Assembly (NCBI RefSeq): GCF_004210375.1
Contig: NC_134832.1
Span: 151,401,592 to 151,465,591, forward strand
Length of the DNA stretch: 64,000 bases
DNA from: Tachypleus tridentatus
Taxonomy: Eukaryota; Arthropoda; Merostomata; Xiphosura; Limulidae
Direction: 5' to 3'
The notes beneath the pieces are model-generated. The model had not been told where the DNA came from, made no database searches, and saw nothing but the letters and a program-made list of their open reading frames with translations. Below are positions 55,261 through 64,000 of this stretch, one piece after another; the first letter of the stretch is position 1; every line of letters starts with the position of its first letter. The position numbers and the translations under genes are program-made.

Positions 55261-56589
55261 TTTTGAGTTATTTTGTTGTTTTTTTCCTTTTTATTTTATT
55301 GGTTATGAAAGTCTAGATTGGGCATTAACTAGGTAGCAGTTTTAAAGTGCACTTGTAGATCACACCATAAAAAGCAAAATTATTGTATAAGTTTTTAAGT
55401 TTTTTAAATTTATAAGTAATATCTTTTAAAAATCACAATTATGTGAGAATTAACATTTTCTCTTTTGTAATTTATTGACCACCCCTTCAATAAGTACAAC
55501 ATGAAATCTGTGTTAATCACTATAATATTGTCATTGCATAAACAAATCATAATTTTTCAAACCTTCAATTTTGATTGATTGTAGAACCATAAAGTAGAAA
55601 ATAAGAACGTACTTGTTACATTCTCTCTTTTTCAGAATTTGTTGGTAATTCTGTCTGATGTTTAATCCTATACAGTTTATAACTAATAGCAAGCCAAATG
55701 ATGTATTATATTACATTGTTTTTTCTACAGAAATGTTAATTTTCCCTTTTGGTACAAACTTCATTTCCATGAGAAATATATGGACTAGCTTAGCTTATTT
55801 TTAATGGCCCTTGTCATGTAGTTAGAAATCCAGAAAAATATAGTGCACTACTACCATAAGTATAAACAGTAGGTTTGAGTGTCATCAGCAAAACAAACCA
55901 AACAAACTTGGATGAGTATCTGTATTTCTTATAAAAACAGGAAATGTTTAGGTGAATTAAAGTAACATTCAATTTTTTTTTTTTTTTCCTTGGGCTAGGT
56001 AAAGCCATCCTATGAACCATTCATTGCACATGGCTAGTCTAGATGGATCAGCAGCTTCTTTATTATCTTTAATGGTATACATGATATACATAATGTAATC
56101 TATTTGTGACGTTCAGAAGTTTTATGGTGTCGTAAATTGTCAGTCTGTGACATCCACAAAGTTCTAGATTAGAGCCTAATTATACTTTTATATATTTTTA
56201 AACAATATATTGGAGTGGTCTGTTGTTTTAATGTACTAAAGATAACGGTAGGTTGGTTGGATAATTTTAAGAATATAGATGCACAAAATGAATAGTTTAT
56301 AAGGTATTCATTTCTTGTGGAGTGTGAAATTTGTAAGTTTTTTTTGTTTTAATTGTTTTGAGCATCATTTAAATGAAATACAAATTAATACTAAGTGACA
56401 ACAGTGTGCATAAAAAAAAAACTATTTATAGAATAATATAGAGAAAGAAAGGTAAAAATGTGTTTGGTTTCTTGAAGATATGTTTTTGTGGACTGTTGAA
56501 AATAATTATTGGATTTTCAGTAATAAACTGGATAATATTTGTGCATTGTTGGAAATAATTACTGTGTTTTGCAGTAGAAAACTGGATAA
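55261..56589. other. Dok intron, no feature recognised
   Basis: AT-rich. An imperfect tandem duplication of about 58 bases begins near 56488 ('gttgaaaataattattggat' and 'gttggaaataattactgtgt'). Confidence 0.5.
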
Positions 56590-57244
56590 TATTTTTCTAC
56601 CGTTCTCAAGATGTTGATTCCCAGCAGATATGGTAATTGCTGGGTTGGATGTGCTTACATGATGATGTGGATCCTTGGTGCAGAGGCTCTCTCTCTTCCA
56701 GTAACCATATCCAAGGTGAAATATAGAAGACTCTTTTTTTTTTTTTTTTTTTTCCTATCATGGACTTGATATACAATTCTAAATGTCATCTGGTGTGGAT
56801 AAGGTAAAACTCACATTTATGATCTGTCATACCATATCCAGTTTTTACTGAGGGTTCCCTTTAATTTCTATATAACTTTTGATGGGCTCCTTTCTTTGTT
56901 TCTGTGCACTTGGCAAGACTTTCATAAAGGGCAAAGAGTATACCTTTATTTGGAAGTGATGGCATGGTCTTCCATGGGTATGTTGTTTTTACTTTATTTG
57001 TATGCCCCATGGTTTTCCTGTGGGTGCTCCTAAAGGGGATCTCATTAGTTCTCCACCTGTTCAGTGTGGGATTCTAGCTTTTTTTGAGGGGAGGTCAGAT
57101 ATTGTATTGTAAGTTAATATTTCTTTAACTAAATTGTATTTCTGATAGATACCCACCTCTTCTCAAAAAACTCTTCTTGACTGAACTGCTCTCATTTGAC
57201 ACAAATTAAACACTGATACAGATTTATATCTTATCTTTTAAACT

Positions 57245-57277
<33 letters not shown>

Positions 57278-57500
57278 TCTTTGATATGGATTCCTGTGCA
57301 TAATAAGAAGGTCTTGGGGAATGGGTGCCTGTGAACTTTCTCTTGGAATCAAACACTTATCCATTTGTTTGTTGTACCTGTGTAGGGGAGCAGAGGGTCC
57401 TGTTGGTTGAACGATGTCTCTCAATTCCACATTATGGAATAAAACAAATATTGGGACCTCTGACAAAGTGTGCACTGCTTTGACCAAAAAGTCTTTGCCT
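56590..57500 (+). repeat. Fragmented repeat related to the LINE 5' region at 60.1 kb
   Basis: Part of it (57280-57420) can be aligned by eye with 60110-60280. Matching phrases are 'ggattcctgtgcataat' with 'ggattcctgtacatggt', 'cttggaatcaaacacttatc' with 'ctggaatctgaacatccatc', and 'agggtcctgttggttg' with 'aggatccaaggttgct'. The segment also holds a (TTA)n microsatellite at 57247-57277 and a T-run at 56734-56753. Its beginning is uncertain. Confidence 0.45.
57247..57277. repeat. (TTA)n microsatellite
   Basis: About ten TTA trinucleotides. Confidence 0.95.
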
Positions 57501-58526
57501 TTTGAAATTCCGATAGTCTGGTGTGAGCTTAGAAACCATGGAGAAGACTTATGTTTTTACTCGTGTAATGTGCGAGGCAGCAACACTCAAAATAATAAGG
57601 AAATTTCTTATCTGAACCTTTAATCTGCTATAAAATCTGTTGCTTTCTATTGACATCAGATGATGGGGTTTGTTTTTAAACCTGAAAAGCCTGGTTACCC
57701 ATAACTATCCACACAAAGTGAACTTAATAATCTGGTAAGACATTAGAGCCTTTTAAATGATTCTTAAGAAATTTTGGGGCCTAGACTTCAGGCTAAGAAC
57801 TTACTTTCTCCAAAGACATCATTTTACTGGTACAGAAATTGTGAGAAAGAGTTTATACTGTACATTTCCTAAAAAGGTTCACTGGTTTATTGTAACAGTG
57901 TTACTGAATTACTACTAATGCTTAGAGCTACAGTATATGAACCGAGCAAGTGAAGAATATTCATTGATTCTTCTCAAGAAGTTTAAAATGTGTTCTCCTT
58001 TATGATGGTAACACATATGCATTTGTTCCTAATGCCCAGTTTGTTCACTTGAAGGAAATGTGAGAAAATTCTAACTTCTTGAAATGCAAAGATGATTGAA
58101 CATTTTATGGAAACTTAAAAGTCATTTGTATGTTGTTGGATCAATAACCCTGTTATGCAAAGTTTCAGTGTTTTTTGGATGAATGAGACAGCAGAAGACG
58201 AAATTAACAATGGATAAAGAAGCAATGTCTGCGCATAGTCAACCTAATACCAAGTTTGACTAATACAAAGAAAGTCCTCTTGCCTCCACTTCATGTAAAA
58301 GTAGGCTTGATGAAACAATTTTTTTTTAAACCTTAGATAAAGATTCTGACTGTTTCAAGTATCTATTTGGCCAATTCACAGGTCTTTCAGAAGGAAAACA
58401 TAACATTGCTTTTTTATTGGGCATCAGGTTATGAAACTGATTTTCAATTAACGGTTCTGAAGGACAACAAGGAGGGTTGAAAGGAAAGAAGCATGAGTTG
58501 TCTTCAAAGATGTCATTAACATGTGT
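57501..58526. other. Dok intron, no feature recognised
   Basis: No gene or repeat identified. Confidence 0.45.
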
Positions 58527-58745
58527 TTAGTAAACAAGAACCCAAATTATTAAAATATTCTCAATAACATGCTTCATAAATTCAAAGATCTGGATTGTAA
58601 CATAAGCTTGGAAATTCATTTCTTGCTCTTGTGTATTGACAATTTTGCTGAAAATCTTTGTGTCATCAGTAAAGAACAAGGGAAGGGGTTCCATCAAGAC
58701 ATTGGGAAAATGGAGATAAGGTATCACAGAGATGGAACATAAGCA
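58527..58745 (-). mobile_element. LINE reverse transcriptase fragment (catalytic box)
   Basis: On the - strand the reading 'FPNVLMEPLPLFFTDDTKI' then 'FSKIVNTQEQEMNFQA' corresponds to motif C of LINE reverse transcriptases (usually 'LFADDTKIF'). Here Ala is replaced by Thr in the F-A-D-D box. Surrounding motifs are not readable, so this is a small relic. Confidence 0.65.
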
Positions 58746-60084
58746 TGATGGCTAATTACTGCTGGTCATTGAAATCAGATTTTCCAGACACAAAAAATGG
58801 ACCAAAACATGTAGTTTTGAGACTGAAAGGTGTAAATGTCTCTTTAAAAAAAAGGATGAATAGGTTGAATATTTGTTTGACATCAATGTTTTCTCTTCTT
58901 CACCTTCTTTGTGTTTCTGTTAATAAACATAAGAAAAAAAATATCACCTGTGGTAAGTGAAATAATTTCTTTCCAAAATGTAAAACATTCTTACATGATA
59001 GTAAAAGTTAATATTATTTTTGAAATCTGCACAGCAGAATTATGTTTATGAAGTGTAAATTTGAAGGTCTTTATCATTGGCTAGTAATTCGTTTTTCATC
59101 TGGTATTTAAACATTTTAAAGGAACACCTGATTTGTCTAAGAAATGTAATTCAAAGAGGTAATAATAATATCAGTTTCAATAGAATTATGATTTTTTTTT
59201 AAACTTTGCACAGCAATAGCTTGTTCCCTAGTACTCTTATTTTAAAATGCTTTTCTGTTGTACTAAAGCCATTGCAAAAACTTCATACACATTTTGGCTT
59301 TCATGGGAAAAGAAAACAAAGATAAACATTTCAGTTGTTTAGTTAGTTTCCAGTGATTTCCTGTTATTCAGGTGCACCTCCACTTGCTTCTCTGCCTTCT
59401 TGGCCATTAATTCATGGGCTAAAAGAACTCATTGCTTCAGCCAAAAGTTTTCTAATTCTGATGAATTTCAACTTGCTATACATCAGTCTGGTGTATGTCA
59501 GACAATCAAGAAGATGGTATGAAATACAATACCATCTCTTTCCTATCATTTTCAATGTTTTCTGGTTCTTTTTAACCAAACTTGAATAGGATAGATGTTG
59601 CAAACTCCAATCACAATAACAGTTTCTTACTTGACAATATGTCTTCAAACTTGAGAGGGCTATGCTTTTTGTTGTAAATAATCTATTGCAGTTCTTTTTG
59701 GTGTTTGTATGCAATCAAATTTGATTCAGATGAATCTAATATTGTTTAATTTAATGATCCTTTGCTGAGTTAAGATGAAAAGAGACTTCCTGGAATTATT
59801 GACTTCTTTTTAACAAACGTGTTTCTTTTTACTCTCAAAGTCACTAAACTCGGAGTTCTGCAAAGAACTCTGGTTGTTAGCAGGATTCCCTCTAAAAATT
59901 TTGTTCTCTACCTAATTGTATTTGATCATGCTTGTCTTGGACTATATGGAAGCTAAATGGCAACTAATTGTACCATTTATACTGATTCTATTAGTTCTTT
60001 GAAGACATGAATTGCATAATGCCAATTTCTACCTATTTTTAAGGTATTCAGAAAATACCCACTTGTTACCATTATTTTTTTGAT
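58746..60084. other. Dok intron, unidentified repeat-like segment
   Basis: 59340-60000 has long open stretches on both strands (for example 59412-59714 on -) that look like decayed coding DNA of a mobile element. I could not assign a family. No Dok exon was recognised. Confidence 0.4.
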
Positions 60085-60479
60085 GTCCAGTTTTTGTGGT
60101 TTCAAACCCCCCCTTGGGGTGGATTCCTGTACATGGTGAGGGGTGACTTCCCAGAAAAGGATCTGTACTTTTAGTTTACCTCCTCTGGAATCTGAACATC
60201 CATCCATCTATTTTTGTGTTTGCCATGCATGGCAACCCTTGGAAAGGATGAGAGGATCCAAGGTTGCTCAGTTGGTCCACTTAGCCTAGGGTCAACTGAG
60301 TATCAGTGTTGGATGTTTGCAACAGGTATTGTTGACATTTTGTATGATGCTGGTGTTTGGGTATAGTGCTCATTAAACCTTGGTTTTGCTGCAGTGACCT
60401 TGTTTGGCATTGTTGTGCATCCACTCGTAGCACTCTGTAGTGGGTGGGGCCAATGCCTTTATTATGGATACACCATTCA

Positions 60480-61250
60480 TGAAAAAATAAAATTTTAACA
60501 AGACAACAGATTATTGGAAAATGATCATGCATGTACAACTGTTGTACAGTTACCATCACAGTTAGATTCTGTACTTTGATTTCCAATTATGCATTCCTTA
60601 TTCACAAAAGCATTAGGGCAGACATTTCTTTTTTTTATTGCAAAGGGATTAGAGGGACTTGCTGCCCTTTCCCCCAAAGTCAGTAAAGAAGTTACACTCT
60701 GGAGAAATTTTGGTTAAAACCTCTTCACCACAACATTTCAAACTTCTTTTGAAGGCCATTGGGGATATACCCATCGAGGTTACTCCACGTGAAACTTTGA
60801 ATTTTTTCACAGGTGTTATAGTTGAGAGAAATTTAAAAAACATTTCTAAGTTAGACCCTTGCTAGTTTTTCCAGCCAAGGTATTTCTGCAGTGTGCTGAA
60901 TCTCCATGTGCAAAGAAGGAATTGCAATGCCTACTAATGTTCTGATATTGACATTTACATCACCATGTCACCTGCCATAGTCAGAGCAAATTATCTGAAC
61001 TGTTAGATATAGCAGTATATTCCAAACCCTCTAAAGTGTTTCAGTGTTAGTACTTCAGTCACTCAAAGACATCATATCGTGTTTCTTTAACATGCTCATT
61101 GTGGTGGCAAAGACCACAACACCTACAAGTTAGAACTGGAACCACACTGTATTAACTGTAGTGGTTCACAACCCTTTACTCTATTTCTTGCCTTAAGTGG
61201 GTGGAGGAGAAAAAGGTGCAATGTTTGAAGACTATAAACAATAACTCCTA
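60480..61250 (+). pseudogene. LINE ORF1 (gag-like), broken
   Basis: The likely start (ATG at 60479) meets a stop after two more codons. Further on, 'KSVKKLHSGEILVKTSSPQ' and 'GDIPIEVTPRETLNFFTGV' fit the RNA-binding domain of Jockey ORF1. 'NYLNC' and 'YIPNPLKCFSV' precede the zinc-knuckle part at 61090-61200, where Cys and His residues are partly kept. ORF1 proteins package the element RNA. Several stops mean it is not functional. Confidence 0.72.
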
Positions 61251-61679
61251 TCCAGAGATTTGGAAGTTATTGTTCACCACTCCATTGCAACATATGTTGC
61301 TGCATTCTGTTTCACTGCCACAGTAGGAATGCAGACAGATCTCTCTGTGCTACCAGCATAGTCATTTGCAAAACATCTGAAGTCTTTTGCCCTCCGTTGT
61401 TAGTAAATGACGAATCTACATCTCCTTCCATGTCTGTCTCCACCACTCCTTCCAGTGACTGCATGGGTGTTTCCTCTGGTCTATCCTCTTCTGCAGCCCT
61501 GGGATACAAAATGATTATTTGTTCATGCCCTCACTCACTGAAATCTTTGTCCACAGACAGAGACCTGCCCACTCGACCCAGGGAAGGATCCATGGAAGTC
61601 AGTGGACCTCTGTCCAATAAAGGAAAAGTGTGGTAGAAAACAAAAGGGATCCCCATTTTGTTGTCCTCCACATAAATAA

Positions 61680-62275
61680 AAATGGCTATTTGGATACAGT
61701 GTAATTGTTTGGGTTTTCATTCAAATGTGGATGACATCAAGGGTTTAATTGTTTCTTGCCATTCTGTGCATCTCTTCTTACAGGAAACATTTCTGAAACC
61801 TGCTGATGCAGTCATTTTTCAGCAGTTTTCTTTGTACAAAACTTTCAGTGTGTGATGTAGGGTTGGCACTACTGGTCGATCATTGTGTGCCCATCCTGTC
61901 TTTACCACATGATACACTCTTGGAGGCTGTAGCCATCCATGTTTCTTTGAGTCTTATTATTACAAGTTGTACTATCTACCTGTCTCCTGAAGAGATCTAT
62001 GATCAGTTAAACCTTGATGCCCTCCTGTCTCCCTTTTCAATGCTGGAGGATTTTAATGGATATAGTCCTCTTTGGGGTGGTTCTGATACAGATAGGAGGG
62101 GTTGTTCCATAGAGTGTATGTTTTCAGATCACAAACTTTCATCAATACTGGTTTTTGTACTTATTTTACTGCTATTGATTGCTCCCTCTCTCTGCTCTCA
62201 TTTATATTTCTCTTACTTTTCTTGGAAGATTGACAGTAACCATAGGGCAGTGATAATTTTCCTATCATTTTGAGA
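61680..62275 (+). pseudogene. LINE apurinic-type endonuclease, broken
   Basis: Readable parts are 'MAIWIQCNCLGFHSNVDDI', 'LFLQETFLKPADAV' (catalytic QE box), 'LEAVAIHVSLSLIITSCTI', 'MLEDFNGYSPLWGGSDTDR' (G-D-F-N box, here E-D-F-N) and 'DSNHRAVIIFLSF' (S-D-H box, here S-N-H). The largest open frame is 61806-62273 (155 codons). The enzyme nicks target DNA to prime reverse transcription. Substituted catalytic residues and frame breaks indicate it is dead. Confidence 0.82.
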
Positions 62276-62289
62276 GACACTTGTCATGG

Positions 62290-64000
62290 TTGATGCTACC
62301 AAACCCACATGCATCAATTGAAGTTGAACCAAACCAACTGGCACTCTTTTACTGCTTTCTTAAAACTTGATCCTGGCATCACCTGTAAGCCATTGCTAAG
62401 TGATTGCATGGCAGCAGTGAGTGATTGACTACATTGTCCAGGCAGCTGCTCAATGTATTCCTCAATACGTTTTTTTTTTTTTTTTTACAGTAACCTCGTC
62501 CATGGCGGAATCCTGCTTGCCATATGGCACAGAAAACTTAAAGGTGGACACGCCAGACATCAAACCCAAAAGGAATCCTGGATTAAGTATGCATCTAGCA
62601 TCTCTTCTACCACCAGTTCCAAAGTCATATGGTACAAGATCAATAGGTCAGTGGACAGTTTACTTCCGTCCCTACTTTGATCTTGTTCTCCAATGGCCAA
62701 GAATTTGCTGATGTCCAGAGCATGCCAGTACCTTCCACCAAAGCTTTTCTTATGCATTTAACACTTCTGTTTCATCCCTCACCTTCTTAGCTATCAAGAC
62801 ACTGGCAAAGCGATCACCTCTTTCTTTTCATGCTGATCATCTCTATAACTATAATAGCCTCTTTTATGCTGGTGGAACTTTACCTTGCTCTTCATTAGTC
62901 TGGCTGTACATCAGTCAGATCTGTTGATATTCACTCTGAGATGCTATGCCAACTCTCTCTCTCCTGCTTCTTTTGCAATTTTTCTGGCTTTTTTAACCAG
63001 ATCTGGCAGGAAAATGTTTTTCTGATGCTTGGTACCATGCTGTTGTCCTCCCTTTTCTTAAGCCTGGTAAGGATACCAAGATTCTTTCAACTGTTGTCCA
63101 GTTGCTTTGAGTTGTCTCTGCAAGACTTTAGAGAGGATAGTTAATATGCATCTTGTTTGGTTCCTTGAATCAAACAACCTCATCTCTCTTACTCGGTGTG
63201 GGTTCCAATGACAGCTCTATGCAATGGACCATCTAATTCAACTTGAAATGCCAATCAGGGAAGTCTTTCTCAAAAGACATCTTGTTTCTGTATTTTTTGA
63301 CCTTGAGAAAATTTGATGCCACGTGGAGGTATGTCATCCTGCTAGTTCTTCACTCATATGGGTTGTGTGACCATTTGCCCATTTTTAATGGACTAATGAT
63401 TCCAAGTGTCTGTGGGTTCAATGCTTTCCCAGTTTTTCCCACAGAAACTTTGAGTTCTTTAGGGCTTTGTCTTGAGGGTTAAACTTTTCAATATAAAGAT
63501 TTAAATCCATCAGTGGTCAATTCACCAAGCATGAGGTTTATTGAACAGCAGCTATAGACTACCCTCAGTCATTTACTAAAATGGACCACAGCAAACAGTT
63601 TTACTTTTTCTCTCTCTAAAATCGTTTGCATGCACTTCTGCTACCAGCAGGATATTCACTCTGATCCAAATCTCAGTTTCAGAGAAGTTGTGCTTCCTTT
63701 GGTCCCTTTGACCATAAACTGATCTTTATTCCACACATCAAGCTGCCAAGTGTCAAGTATACAAAGGCACTGAACACCCTCCATGTTCTCTCTTCCACCT
63801 TTTGGGGAGCAAGTTGATGTTCTGTGCTAAAATTTTGTTTTGCCCTCACTTGATCAAAAGTGGACAATAGGTTTCTAGTCTTTGGCTCTGACAGGTTGTC
63901 CTCGGCTTTGAAGATGTTGGATCCTGTTCACCACTGGGGGCTTTGGCTCTGCACAGGAACCTTTAGCACTTCTCCAGTTCAGAGTTTGTACACCGAGTCT
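62290..64000 (+). pseudogene. LINE reverse transcriptase, broken, continues off window
   Basis: Pieces in changing frames are recognisable: 'AAAQCIPQ', 'FLESNNLISLTRCGFQ' followed by 'MDHLIQLEMPIREVFLK' and 'FFDLEKI' (motif A), then 'SHIKLPSVKYTKALNTLHV' and 'LSSTFWGAS' (the 'L..LK.LS...WGAD' segment after the catalytic site), and finally 'LDPVHHWGL'-like residues close to the right edge. The copy contains many indels. The catalytic DD box was not readable. Confidence 0.75.

Larger units (their letters stand above)
60085..64000 (+). mobile_element. Jockey-type LINE, long degenerate copy, runs off the edge
   Basis: The order from left is as follows. A 5' region at 60085-60480. A gag-like ORF1 at 60480-61250, with 'SPKSVKKLHSGEILVK' and a decayed zinc-knuckle segment 'CGGKDHNTYK' and 'PHCINCSGSQ'. 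An endonuclease at 61680-62275. A reverse transcriptase at 62290-64000, with 'VFFDLEKI' as motif A at about 63280. The end of the window reads a C-terminal RNase-H-proximal part. Many frameshifts and stops are present. It lies in the Dok intron, in the gene's orientation. Confidence 0.85.

Noticed and set aside
55637..55730. Acceptor-like 'ctctctttttcag' followed by a short open stretch
   Set aside because: In the required phase 0 it reaches a stop within ten codons and matches no Dok sequence.
59353..59589. Candidate Dok exon after the acceptor-like 'ctgttattcag'
   Set aside because: The translation ('GAPPLASLPSWPLIHGLK') does not match the PH C-terminal helix or PTB domain, and there is no suitable donor.
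61806..62273. The longest open frame in the window (155 codons) as a host gene
   Set aside because: It carries Q-E-T-F, D-F-N, S-P-L-W-G and N-H-R motifs of a LINE endonuclease and belongs to the Jockey-type copy.

Overview
The window is eukaryotic, AT-rich and intron-rich, and most probably from a chelicerate, with a horseshoe crab as my best guess. Two things point there. The split coding exons have clean GT-AG borders and encode animal signalling proteins. The dispersed tRNA-Thr-like SINEs, CR1/Jockey-type LINEs and Tc1 elements resemble repeats I associate with xiphosuran genomes. The species call rests on memory of those repeats and was not tested by a search.

Two protein-coding genes can be supported, both on the + strand. 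The first (8944-36923) is a rhotekin orthologue. Ten exons join in phase into 1386 nt, giving 461 residues plus a stop. The order is HR1 Rho-binding region, anillin-homology region, PH domain, and a short serine-rich tail. A 26-nt micro-exon at 23938-23963 is required to keep frame. The N-terminal exon or exons lie upstream and were not found. The second gene (from 49747) encodes the start of a Dok-type adaptor. Two exons give the first 83 residues of its PH domain, and the rest must lie beyond the right edge.

Layout: 1-8943 is upstream sequence or a 5' intron of rhotekin, with a degenerate SINE, a His-tRNA-like SINE and an internally deleted Tc1 element (5654-6814). 9141-36738 holds rhotekin exons and introns, including a CR1-like LINE on the - strand (about 14575-17345) that abuts the tail of another on the + strand (17346-17620), two minisatellites (37-bp and 41-bp units), Tc1 and LINE relics, and an inverted-repeat pair flanking one PH exon. 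36924-49741 is the 3' UTR candidate plus an intergenic SINE cluster (43.1-48.1 kb) with nested and head-to-head copies. 49742-64000 is the Dok gene start and its introns, with LINE tails at 54985-55260 and 58527-58745. A long degenerate Jockey-type LINE on the + strand runs from about 60085 off the right edge.

Both genes encode membrane-proximal PH signalling proteins: a Rho effector and scaffold, and a tyrosine-kinase adaptor. I see no evidence of shared regulation. CpG dinucleotides look plentiful in 1-14 kb and 37-50 kb and scarce in 19-36.7 kb and 50-64 kb. This suggests mosaic gene-body methylation with boundaries near gene 5' and 3' ends. No CRISPR array, operon, rRNA or functional tRNA gene was seen.
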